From assembly GCA_036898135.1 (NCBI GenBank), contig CM072523.1:27629523-27693522 (forward strand): a DNA stretch of 64,000 bases, given 5' to 3'. The notes beneath the pieces are model-generated. The model saw only the letters and a list, made by a program, of their open reading frames with translations. It was not told the origin of the DNA and searched no databases. Source of the stretch: Oncomelania hupensis. Taxonomy: Eukaryota; Mollusca; Gastropoda; Littorinimorpha; Pomatiopsidae. The translations under genes and the position numbers were made by a program. Positions 33,029-43,199 of this stretch are shown piece after piece; within the stretch, counting starts at the first letter, position 1, and every line of letters begins with the position of its first letter.

Positions 33029-33193
33029 TGTTTGTGTACACAGATGCTCGTGCTGTAGCTGCTGTGCTTCTGGTGCTGGGAGCCATTGGTCAGCTGAAGG
33101 CCTGCGTCATCATCATTATTCAGAACATAGACGCCAAGAAACCAGCTTGGTTTCAAATGGCCGACCACCCCACCGTCATTGCTGGTGTCGCAG
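33029..33193 (+). CDS. claudin/PMP22-like protein, exon 2
   Basis: The exon encodes residues 77-131. The acceptor is 'tcaattattccag|TG'. It joins in phase 1 to exon 1 and leaves phase 1 at CAG|GTCTGC. Residues 84-107 form the second membrane segment (ARAVAAVLLVLGAIGQ through the IIII run). A short cytoplasmic loop and the beginning of the third segment (PTVIAGVA) follow. An alternative acceptor 15 nt downstream ('tacacag', exon start 33044) is also in frame and would drop five residues (VFVYT, with Asp kept); I cannot decide between them. If unspliced, the frame runs into a stop a few codons after the donor. Confidence 0.7.
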
Positions 33194-33419
33194 GTCTGCA
33201 TCTCTTTGCTGTTTGATGATGTCCTTCGGGCGATAATGTACACCGAGGTCTTGCCCGTGAACGCATGCATCTAAACGCCGCACGTATATCTATTATAGAT
33301 GCGGGTTTTAAGGAACGGTTCGTTCAACAAATGAAAACTTTGTACAGTATATGTTCATATATATATATATATATATATATGCGCTTGCGACTGTATCTTT
33401 GTAGCCTGTCGTCGCATGT

Positions 33420-33666
33420 TCGAGGTTTAGCCTGTGCATGCACGCATTCCATCGCACGGCTTTAAAGATCCTGACGCCCATGTCCTGGACGGGCGAGTGC
33501 TGGCTACACAAATACAGCCAGCAAGCAAGCAGTAGGTCCATTTTCCCTCACACCCATTCGCCCATAATTGTGCTGTATTGTCAAAGGCTGCAAATGGGCG
33601 CCTCGGGCGGCTTGAGTTATGTCCTCTTGATTTGGAAAAGCGCTCTATAAGAACAATTAAATACAT
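33420..33666 (+). mobile_element. SINE-like element, sense copy
   Basis: It contains 'tttaaagatcctgacgccca', 'ctggacgggcgagtgctggc' and the 3' module ending 'ggaaaagcgctctataagaa' before an ATTACT-rich tail. The same sequence in reverse orientation hosts the transposon stack at 48.3-51.8 kb. It lies in intron 2 of the claudin-like gene. Confidence 0.6.
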
Positions 33667-33809
33667 TACTACTATTACTAATGCTACTACTACTTGTTGT
33701 TTTTTTTAATAATTTATTTTTTATATTTTTTTTTGTTTTGTTTGTTTTTTTGTTTACATTTTATTTTGTTTTATTTTATGACTTTAAAAAAACTGCCGGC
33801 GCTGTGCAG

Positions 33810-34042
33810 ATTCCTTTAGCTACACTGGCCTGGTGATGTATGCCATGTTCACACACACTGCGATCAACATCACCTATCAACTTGGTTTCTACCTCAACGC
33901 TACGGGTGTGGTGCTAAGCTACCTGGGCCTAGTGATAACTGCGCTCTACAACCCAGTTTTGGAGTCTGATGATGATGGCAACACCTACATCCCTTGTAGC
34001 AAGCGTAAAAGCGTGCGGGCCAATTCAACAGAGATTCGGTGA
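33810..34042 (+). CDS. claudin/PMP22-like protein, exon 3 (terminal)
   Basis: The exon encodes residues 132-208 and the TGA stop. The acceptor is 'gcgctgtgcag|AT', matching the phase-1 donor of exon 2. It completes the third membrane segment (SYTGLVMYAMFTHTAI, about residues 124-148 across the junction). It adds a short second extracellular loop with a possible N-glycosylation site (NIT) and the fourth segment (about 160-178, ATGVVLSYLGLVITALY). The cytoplasmic tail is short, with an acidic DDD and a basic KRK patch. No C-terminal PDZ-binding YV is present; the protein ends TEIR. Total length 208 residues is normal for this superfamily. Confidence 0.7.
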
Positions 34043-34572
34043 ACGCGGGTCAGTGCACTCATTTCACAATGTGGGTTCCAGTGTAATCAATTATAATTAT
34101 AGCGCAGTGGTTTTTGTTGTGGATCCGTAGCCGAAAACCTACTGATGTCTTACATCTGCGCTATTGAGGATCCATTTCCCCCTTCCCCTTTTTCTTCCCC
34201 TACCCTGCGCTGCACAGGAGGAACCCAAATTGTCCAGTGCCCATGATAGTCATCTGGAATACTGTAGGGTCAGTCATTTCTCCAAGATCGAACATTGTCA
34301 TCTGCCTGGCAGTTTGTTTATCAGTTATGTTATTCAGCTGATAATTTGTTGGATATGTCCGCTATGTAAAACCTTGTAATAGCAGTAGTAGTAGTAGTAG
34401 TATTAGTAGTGGCAGTAGTGGTGATAGTAGTACTAGTAGTCACCACCTGATCTGAAGAGACCACGATTTTCAGTAGTAGGCCTATTACTAATGCTATGGG
34501 ACAGGTATTCCACATTTCTGATAATATCTAACAGTAAGACTGTAATAAAGAAACGGTACTATACTGCTGTTG

Positions 34573-34659
<87 letters not shown>

Positions 34660-34902
34660 ATTTAGGGCAGTTGTATTTCACATTCCTGACCATATTTAAC
34701 AGTAAGACTGTAAGAAAATGCCAGCAGTTAAAAAAAAAAAAAAAAGCTAGGTCCAACACCATTTATGTTTGATTTTCTCCCTGTACACTTTACTGGGTTC
34801 TAATGTGTTTCGTTCATGTCATTTTTTAGAGTTCATTCGTGTTTCGAGTAAATCAGTTTTAAAATTGTTCTGAGTTTGTTTTAAGTGTGATGTGTTTTCC
34901 TA
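34043..34902. other. 3' flank of the claudin-like gene with (CTA)n
   Basis: Probable 3'UTR. The first AATAAA I see is at 34544-34549. (AGT)n at about 34381-34405 and (TAC)n at about 34573-34659 lie here, with 'acagtaagactgtaa' occurring on both sides of the (TAC)n. No further gene seen. Confidence 0.5.
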
Positions 34903-36125
34903 TCCTATCCTATCACATCCCGTAACTGGAAGGTCGTTGGGGCACCACAGGTGATCGTTTAACCAGCGTACTCCATCTTTCTTTGTCCTCATCAACCCTC
35001 ATGGCTTCGCTCAGTGTCAAGCCAGTCCATTCTCGAATGTTGTCCTCCCACCTCTTTCTTATGACTGTCTCCCTCTTTTTCTGCCGTCTCGCACCGTGTC
35101 TTGCTGGATGGTTTTTGCAAGGCCTGACGCTGTGGTGACTGGCCATACCATTGGGGTTTCCGTTTCTTCACCACTGTGAGCATGTCATCGTGTTGTCAAT
35201 GGCTTGTGTGATGGTCTGTCGGATTTCGTTGTTGGTGATGTGCTGGGTATAGGAAATGCCCAGAAGTCTTCTGTAGCACATCTCTATGTTTTTGATTCTT
35301 CGTTGTAGATCTGCTGTGAAATTTCATGTTACGCAAGCGTATGGAAAGATGGAGATGACAAGGAGCGCAACAGCCTTACCTTGGAATATAGACTGATGGT
35401 CCTGTCTTTCCAAATGGGTTTCAACCTTGTCAGGGCCGCAATTGCTTGGAGGGATTGGCCTTGGACTTTGATGTCCATGTTGATGCCACTTGTGTTGTTG
35501 GTCATCATTTTTGGTCTTTTCTGCGCTAATTTCCATTCCATAGGCTCTGGAGGTGGTGTCTTATGACTAGCCTCTGTACCAGCTGTTAAAAGTTCTTTTT
35601 CCTCTCCAGCCAATCCATCAATGTCATCTGCAAAACGCAGGTTGGAGATTGCTCTATCCCCTATGCTGACTATGCCTTCGTGATCTACAAGGGCATCTGA
35701 CATGATGCGCGCTAGGAAGATGTTGAAGAGTGTTGGAGAGAGTAGGCGCACCGATTGTTGTTCTGAACCAGTTGCGATGGCGCTGTTGTGGAGGCCTACA
35801 CTGGTAGCCATGTCATACAGGTTTTTTGATGACCTCAATAATTTTAGTGCTTATGTTGTACACTCTCATGGTTGCTCACAGAGCTGCATGCCAGACTCGG
35901 TCAAAGGCTTTCTTGAAGTCTACAAACACATGATATAGATGTTGTTGGAGCTGTAGGTATTTCTCGCAGATTATTCTGAGGTTGAAAATCGGTTCGCCCT
36001 GCCCTGAATCCTGCTCGTTCTTCAGCTATGATTTGTTCAGCTTGGGGTTTCAACCTGTTGAGCATTATTTTCAGGAGGACCTTGTTTGGATGGTTGATGA
36101 GGCTGATGGTGCTGTCCGCACGCAC
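34903..36125 (-). mobile_element. LINE copy f, (TAGGA)n family, longest 5' extent
   Basis: The tail is the CCTAT repeat at 34901-34914 (TAGGA on the minus strand). In order on the minus strand the translation shows TISLINHPNKVLLKIMLNRL, EERAGFRAGR, LLSPTLFNIFLARIMSDAL, NLRFADDIDGLAGEE (intact FADD) and WTGLTLSEAMR, broken by frameshifts. It extends further towards the N-terminal side of RT than the other copies. The 5' end runs into (CA)n at about 36126-36175. Confidence 0.85.
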
Positions 36126-36973
36126 GCATATGCACACACGCACACACACACACACACACACACGCAAACACGCGCGTAAGAAGAAGAAAATTATGAAAAT
36201 TAACACTGTCATCGCTCGCAAGTTATATTTTTATTTATCTTGGCACAGACAGTTTCAAGTGCATCACATTGTTAATAATGTCAGTATTGCTGTAGTTAGC
36301 CTGATCATACCGATGAACAAACGTACAGCAAGAGACACACGCAATGCCTCAGTGTGTGTGTGTTTAAAATTGTAAATTATTATCTTTAAAATCTGTATGT
36401 AAACTAACAATTGTGTGTGTGGGGGGAGGGAGTGGGGAGAACATAACAATGGGACATAACATTGTTGGGAAAACAAATACTTATGCTAAAATATAAAACA
36501 ATAAATTGAACTAAATTAAAATGAAACTTTCTTTTGAAAAAAAAATCTTCTTGTGTAAAAGGTTATTATATTAAAAAAATTAAAAGAACACGAACACTTT
36601 GTAAGTATAAACACAAGTAGCCACAAGCAATTTAATCTAAAGAATAAAAAAAAAACATTGGAGGAGTGGGGTTGGGGTGGGAACATAAAAGGCAAAACAA
36701 AACACTTAGAAATTTTCTGGAAACGATAGCGTGCATAAACGTTGTCAGTATCAAACATACCAATCATGAACCAACAAAACTTGGCAATAAATAATTAACT
36801 CGACTAACGCAAATGGTGGTTGAATGGGACGTTACGCGTCTAGGTCTTATCCAGTCTATGTGTTCTGTGACTAGAAATATGTATCTGTTGGTAAATAGCC
36901 AGCTACCCAACCTAAATAAATCACAGTACAGCTTTCATCCAGTGCACCCAAAAAGTTCCCTTCAGGTAACACA
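36126..36973. other. 3' flank of the neuropeptide gene
   Basis: It probably includes the 3'UTR of the minus-strand precursor. A minus-strand AATAAA lies at about 36235-36230. No other gene seen. Confidence 0.4.
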
Positions 36974-37709
36974 CTAGTCATCGGCATCGGCTTCACTCTT
37001 GTCGTCCGCCGATCGCTTCCCGACAAGTCCGCTCGCCAGTTCGTCAAAAGGACGTTTACCAACGAGTCCGCTGGCAAGTTCATCAAATGCTCGTTTGCCA
37101 ACTAGTCCGCTAGCAAGTTCATCGAAATTACGTTTGCCAACAAGTCCGTTAGCTATTTCGTCAAATGGACGTTTACCAACGAGTCCGCTGGCAAGTTCAT
37201 CAAATGGTCGTTTGCCAACAAGTCCGCTAGCGAGTTCGTCGAAATGACGTTTGCCAACGAGTCCACTTGCCAGTTCGTCGAAAGGGCGTTTCCCAACGAG
37301 TCCACTAGCTAGTTCATCAAAGGGACGTTTACCAACGAGTCCGCTGGCAAGTTCATCAAAATGACGTTTACCGACGAGTCCACTTGCCAGTTCATCAAAC
37401 GGACGCTTATCGACGTAGTCGTTGTAGCGGTAACGATACCTATTGTTCCCGTAATAACGTTTGCCCACCAGACCACTGGCCAGCTCGTCGAACCGTTTGC
37501 CCACCAGACCGCTCGCCAGCTCGTCGAACCGTTTGCCCACCAGACCGCTCGCCAGCTCGTCGAACCGTTTGCCTACCAAGCCGCTCGCCAGCTCATCGAA
37601 CCGTTTGCCCACCAAGCCGCTCGCTATCTCATCGAAGGCTCGATGGCGTCTTTCCGCACTCCTGGACTCGGCTTTAGCTTGGCTGGGCATTGCCGCTGAC
37701 CAGGACACA
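36974..37709 (-). CDS. LASGLVamide-type neuropeptide precursor, exon 2
   Basis: The exon encodes the propeptide up to TAG (36976-36974). After a short leader (VSWSAAMPSQAKAESRSAERRHR) there are five repeats (one AFDEIASGLV, four FDELASGLV), each followed by GKR. Next comes the spacer peptide YYGNNRYRYRYNDYVDKR, then ten repeats XFDELASGLV-GKR with X = P (six), H (two), N or A. One of the P copies is FDEIANGLV. An acidic tail SADDKSEADADD ends it. KR is the dibasic cleavage site and the Gly becomes the C-terminal amide, giving 15 amidated peptides secreted by neurons or neuroendocrine cells. The acceptor is 'tttctactgtttcag|T', entering in phase 2. The longer frame upstream with poly-Ile is (ATC)n intron, not protein. 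Receptor and function are not known to me. Confidence 0.93.
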
Positions 37710-37980
37710 CTGAAACAGTAGAAACAGCGCACGTTAGGTCTGACCACAATCTCAAAACGTCTATAGACGACAAATAGTCCTACGACACGAAACTGCAGTA
37801 TTAAGGAAATGTTAAGATTAGTAAATGATGATGATGACGACGACAATGATGATGATGACGATGATGTGAATGGCAGGGGATCTGGAATGATGATGATGAT
37901 GGTGATGATGATGTGAATGTTAGTGGTGTTTGGGATGATGATGATGATGGTGATGATGATGTGAATGGTAGTGGTGTTTG

Positions 37981-38038
<58 letters not shown>

Positions 38039-38839
38039 CCAAAGACTCATGAAGTTTGAAGGCAAGCTGAGTGCAGACTCTTCAAAGATTCTGAAGGCGG
38101 CCCCAGGGAAAGAAAAAAAGCAGAAAGTTAGAAGCGGCCTCCAAAGAGAGGACCATGTTTAGCAATAGTGTGTAGATTAATACGTGGTTTGCCAACTGAT
38201 AGTGTAGAGACTAAATGAATACGTAGTTAGGAATACGGGGTAAAATTATTGTACCATGAGATGGCTGGTCTTTTGATCAACGTGCATTCTTGGGATGAGT
38301 ACAGAGGCAAAACCTAGTCAGCGACACAAACGCGCACAAAGCCTTTTTTATGGGTACAAGTAACCTTGATCTGTACTAAAGTAACACAAGAGGAAAAACA
38401 AGGTGGTAAGCCGTTCAAGTGTATTTCCAGACACTCGCACACATAGCCTAAAAATAAGCATACTCAAAAATGTTCGTTTTCTCGGAGGTGTTGTGATTCG
38501 GTTTTACACTATGATTATGTTTACGGGGAAGGCTGGATTACATGGAAAACTGCAGGTTTGGGGTATCTTCTTTGTCTACCTCTGCACTATAAAGGATCCA
38601 CAAACCACTGCGTTATACAGGAACCTAAATCGCGTAATTTTCCTGTGGCTGGACAAGCCAGTGGACAGGGTTGGAAAGCGGGGGGGACAAGCCGTGCCAT
38701 ATCACAGTGCTAGTCCCAACATTGGCGAACGGATCCAACCTTGTCACCTAGACCTTTTCCACGACCTTTCACTATAGGTTGTGTTAGGGTTAATGCCCGC
38801 ACCAATGATGATGACGACGACGATGATGATGTAGGTGAA

Positions 38840-38871
<32 letters not shown>

Positions 38872-39119
38872 CCATCATCACAGTCACCATTCGCCATGGT
38901 TATGATGGCGGCGACTACGACGATGATAATAATAATGAGGATGAGGATGAGGATGGCGACGCCCATAATGCTACTGCTGCTGGTGATGATAGTGACGATG
39001 ATGATAATAATAACGAGGGTGTCGATTGTGATGTTGAATAATTTATCGTGATGATCTTGACGTTGACAACTGCGACGACGATGATGATGATGATGATCAC
39101 AAAATCAAGGGGTACACAC
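37710..39119 (-). other. intron of the neuropeptide gene
   Basis: 1,410 bp between donor AG|GTGTGT (39120/39119) and acceptor CAG|T (37710/37709). It contains (GAT)n tracts (37824-38037 and 38805-38872) and, at about 38400-38520, the start of the dispersed repeat described near 39.4 kb. Confidence 0.8.
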
Positions 39120-39178
39120 CTGAGAAGAGTGAAGAAGATAAGAAACGAGAAGATGTAGGGTTGCGACTGGAAAGCCAT
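39120..39178 (-). CDS. LASGLVamide-type neuropeptide precursor, exon 1 (signal peptide)
   Basis: ATG at 39178 starts MAFQSQPYIFSFLIFFTLL, a signal-peptide core, and the exon ends with AG before GTGTGT (phase 2). Joining AG to the T of exon 2 gives Ser, and the frame continues SVSWSA-AMPSQA. The small residues at -3/-1 suggest signal cleavage after SWSA or SWSAA. The two exons together give a 264-residue preproprotein. A pyrimidine/T-rich acceptor-like site ('gtttgtgtgatgtgcag', exon from 39239) upstream suggests a separate 5'UTR exon. Support is the perfect phase match plus the hydrophobic leader; there is no transcript evidence. Confidence 0.85.
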
Positions 39179-39336
39179 AGTGAAGATCTGTGGGTTGACT
39201 GAGGAGCTTTAACACCGTTGTTTAATTCTTCGGTCTGCTCTGCACATCACACAAACACACATTTATGTTAACGTTGTACGCTTAAAATGAGTTCAGTTAG
39301 TCAAAGAGAACAGAATAATAAGGAACAAGGTACCCA

Positions 39337-39795
39337 ACAGACGGGCCGACCAACATTTGGCTCGTTCTGATTCCCGACTGTTTTCAAAGTATTTCCCGAT
39401 AAGTTTGGAAATACAACAAGATGGTAAGCCAATCAAATGTATTTCCAGACATTCACACACATTGGCCAAAAATACGTATTTTAAATATTCTGGGAATGCA
39501 CAAATGTGATTGATACAACTGGCTTAAACTGTAGTTAATCGGGGCTACGGACCAACTAACAGACTGACCGACAACCGCACTGCTACTAAAAGATGGCCCA
39601 GCCATTTTTGAAATATTGAGCAAGAAGTTTTGGCAACAAAATGACTCCAATGACCTTGACCTTTGCAGTAGAGCAAATATGATGGTAATATAGATAATGT
39701 GCCTATGAAGCTTGGTCAAAATACTTTGAGTGTTTCTTCCGATTTAGCCTCCAACGGACGGGCAGACCAAAAGATAAGTCTGGAAATGCAAAAAC
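39337..39795 (+). repeat. dispersed repeat with inverted 'tatttccagac' ends, two adjoining copies
   Basis: The end of one copy (39337-39412: 'ggctcgttctgatt', 'agtttggaaatac') directly precedes the start of another (39419-39795: 'tggtaagcc', 'tgtatttccagacattc' to 'aagtctggaaatgc'). Internal landmarks such as 'aatgaccttgacctttgc' are shared with the copy at 52705-53460. It lies just upstream of the neuropeptide gene. Confidence 0.7.
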
Positions 39796-40334
39796 ACGCA
39801 TGAATTGGTCAACATGAAAAGCTTGCTAATTGGGACGAGACAGAACAAAGACAATGCACATTTCCCAGCAATAGAAAAGAGAACAGAAATGCTAACGTGG
39901 AATCAAGTTACTGGTGCATGACAGTATACACACGTACACGGATATAAAACACACCAGAACAAGTTGTTGTTTTTAATTTAGAATTTTTTTAAATTCACAA
40001 ATATTTAGGAGACATCTTGGGGCGTTACACAGACATTATCATCACAAAGGACAGCATTATAACGCAGTGGTTTTCATTACATTTTTGAGTACGAAACGCA
40101 GAAAAGGAATCTAACTTAGAAGTACAAATGAGTTTGCTTCGCTTTCCAAGTAAATGAATATGCAACTTCACCCGCGAAGCTTTCCTGCTTGAAAATGGTC
40201 AATTTACTGGTGCTTAATTTTCTTCTTCGTGCAAATTGAAGAAAATTGGAATGCAGGGCAAAAGTTACTTCTTAACACGACATATTGCAAATTGCAAAGA
40301 CCTTGAAGTGGGGGAGATTCGAAGGGGAGAGAAG
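39796..40334. other. gene-free stretch
   Basis: AT-rich; nothing supported. Confidence 0.5.
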
Positions 40335-40341
40335 GAGGAGA

Positions 40342-40403
<62 letters not shown>

Positions 40404-40640
40404 CAGTTTCCACCAAAAAGGTTCTACGTTTCATGCACGCCTTCCATCATCATTATCATCATCATCATCATCGTCGTCGTCGCCATCATCATCATCATAT
40501 CGACATCGTCATCGTCGTTTTAATAAAGTTGTGCGTTTCATTAAGGCTATCATCATCACCTCCACCAGCACCACCACAATCATCATCATCATCATCATCA
40601 TCATCCGTTGACCCTATAAACATTGATTGTCTAACTATCA
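40335..40640. repeat. (GA)n and (TCA)n microsatellites
   Basis: (GA)n spans about 40340-40402 and TCA/CGT-rich repeats about 40447-40605. Confidence 0.9.
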
Positions 40641-42385
40641 TCATCATCATCATCCAAATTGCACACACACCCCACCCGTTCTTGGTGAACACAAAGTGCT
40701 TAGCTTGGAGAAAAAGTAAGTGATCTAAAACAAGTAAAACCTTACAACACTCTGTCCAGACGGTCCATTGTCTCTATGATGGTATTACCGCGATTGCTTT
40801 ACCTTAAATGGGACTCTTTGAACGCCCGGTTTGACCATTACTCTTTGTTAGTCTGAAAGTAATCGCTCTCCCACAGTACGCTTACAAACAAGCTACCTGA
40901 AACTTGTTCTTAAGGCGCTTTGTTTTCGGACTACAGCATGGTTCTGTGATATAGGCCTACGCACAGCTGAAAGATCCGTTTAAGGCGCCCAGTTTTACTG
41001 CCTAAACAATGTGGGCACATACCACTAGCTTTCCAAACAATGTTCAAGGCGCCCCCTTTCACTATAGATGTGACTGCTCTTGTGTAGGCCTATAAGTACT
41101 AAGTAGGCTTCATCGTTGTTATATAGTTAATTTACCAGCCCAGTTCTATGAAGTTGGGATTGAATTCCAGCCGCCCAAACGCACACTTGCTGTGAGCCTG
41201 CACACTGCAGAAATTACGGGAGCGCCGGGATTTCCTATGAAAATTACAGAGAGATCATTGAGTCTAATTTTTTGCTTTCTGCGGTGTTCAAAGCGTATTT
41301 GTTGTACGAAGGGGCAAAACACAATTCCTTCGGACGATTGTATAAACCGAGGTCTAGTTTGTACACGCATGCAATATATCGTACGAGCTGTACTGATGTT
41401 GACACTCAAGTCCAAGACGAGGGAGAGGTAGAAACGTAAATACACCAATAGCATGCAGCTGGCTTGAAGAAGCTTTCAGCGAAATACATATAAGCTTACA
41501 GAGAACATTTTCACATGCTGTGTTTTGTCTTCCTTGGATTTGAGCCCTGTCTTCTCTTCTCGTGCACTAGGGCCTATTCTTTTTTGTCCTGGGTGGCATT
41601 GCCCTTGCGGCTGCTGCGCTTTCGCTGAGACAGCAGCCCGAATTTTGACCGCATAGGGGAAACGAATAAAAACAAATCCACATCTGAATCCCACTGTGCA
41701 ACATCACGGACCATTAAGCTCCAGATTTAAAACGAGTGCCATAGCTTTATCATCTAAAGTCTTCTTGTATGGTTGCACTAACGTTGAAAGTGTACGAAGA
41801 ATGCAGCCTCCAAAGGCATAAAACGAACTTCGCAGACCCTTCGTAAAACCCTTACAATCACATCAACGCAAATAACTGCCTTAAAAGACTTTGTTGATGA
41901 CAGTGCTATATACAGTCTTTGTAGCTTTTAGTGTTGACTGGCTATTCTAGAGATAAGAAGAATTGATATTTGTCCTCAACTTTTAACTACTAACTTTATG
42001 ACAATGACTAAAGGAGTGGATTACTAACATTTTCTTGTATAAAAGTTTTAGAAGAAAACTTTATGGACACCGACATTTTCCTAAAGTTCCAGAGAAAAAG
42101 ACTTTCCGACAATAGTGTCAAACGTTTGACAATATGGTATATAATATAAAGAACAAATCTTTATGTTCAGAAAATATAATAGAAAACTTTGACTATCTAT
42201 TGGCATAGTACATCAGTGTTAGTCTTTCTCTTTTCAAACTTTGCCTTTACATTTGAAGACATTACGTTAAACGTCTCCCTCCATCTTTGGCAATAAAGAC
42301 TTTAAACGTGTGGTCTCAAACCTCTAGATACGAGAACAAACTGTTGTTTTGAAATAACCTTTATCGCGAACAACAAAAGACCCAC
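40641..42385. other. gene-free stretch
   Basis: No supported gene. Short frames at 41192 (+) and 41476-41694 (-) show no recognisable domain. Confidence 0.5.
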
Positions 42386-42391
42386 GGTCGC

Positions 42392-42424
<33 letters not shown>

Positions 42425-42470
42425 GTGTGTGTGTGGAGAGAGAGAGAGGGGGGTGGGTGGGGGGCGAAAG
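42386..42470. repeat. (GA)n/(GT)n purine-rich tract
   Basis: A GA run followed by GT, then a G-rich stretch. Confidence 0.85.
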
Positions 42471-42539
42471 GAGGTGGCAGGAACCAGTCAAGTTTAAAAT
42501 AGAACACGGACGCGGCGAAGTTACTTTGGTGACCTTTCA

Positions 42540-42825
42540 GATAACCTTTCACAGTAGTTTATTTAAAACCATAAGACATACATCTTTAATAGAGATAACC
42601 TTTAATCGTAGTTATGTAAGTGATATCAGTCAGGCATCATTACTAGAGATAACCTTTGATCTTACTTTATGTAAGCAACATCAGTCATACATCAATACTA
42701 GAGATAACTTGTCATTGTAGTTTGTGTTGCAAGCAGCATCAGTAATATATACAATATTACTAGAGATACTCTTTCATTATAGTTCATATTGTAAGCAACA
42801 TCAGTCATACATCAATGCAATTCAG
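42540..42825 (+). repeat. minisatellite of about 55 bp, about five units
   Basis: Units begin 'agagataacct' at about 42538, 42591, 42645, 42700 and 42762, and carry 'gtaagcaacatcagtcatac' and 'atcaatacta'. Unit length is 54-62 bp with moderate divergence. Confidence 0.85.
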
Positions 42826-42859
42826 ATGGTAATATGTTTTGTTCAGCACTGTAATACTA

Positions 42860-43110
42860 ACATTGGTACATTTTCATTTTGTAACAGAGTTGCACAGCAT
42901 TGGAACAGAATTTCATTAACACTTCAATAAGCACCAACACTGAACCAGTTCAAAAATCAGTTGGTCAAGCTTCCAAAATTCAAAGACATATTTTGCTGCT
43001 ATGACAAATAATTATAAATGTTAAGTAAATTGCATGCCTATTAAACTCCAATTCACTTAAAGTTATCAAAGATGGGACGCAGGACAGGCTTAACGCCAAA
43101 TAAAACTAGT
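42860..43110 (+). mobile_element. LINE 3' fragment of a further family
   Basis: The translation FCNRVAQHWNRISLTL, a stop, then APTLNQFKNQLVK corresponds to the RT C-terminal pattern F.NRV...WN.LP...V.APTLN.FKN.L. It is followed by (TAC)n at 43117-43199, a likely tail. The copy is short and dead. Confidence 0.7.
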
Positions 43111-43116
43111 GTCTCT

Positions 43117-43199
<83 letters not shown>
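43117..43199. repeat. (TAC)n microsatellite
   Basis: About 27 uninterrupted triplets. Confidence 0.95.

Noticed and set aside
32492..33216. Long poly-Ile, poly-His, poly-Ser and poly-Met frames
   Set aside because: Produced by (TCA)n. Only the last part (33029-33193) in one frame is real exon sequence.
36999..37721. Repetitive plus-strand frames (LPTSPLASSS type)
   Set aside because: Antisense shadows of the LASGLVamide repeats.
37711..38065. N-terminal extension of the neuropeptide open frame (poly-Ile region)
   Set aside because: It is translated intron: (ATC)n repeats followed by a pyrimidine tract and a splice acceptor. A signal-peptide exon upstream joins in the correct phase instead.
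38418..39412. A single full-length copy of the 'tatttccaga' repeat spanning this interval
   Set aside because: The first exon of the neuropeptide gene and (GAT)n arrays lie inside, so the two matching edges are more likely separate fragments.
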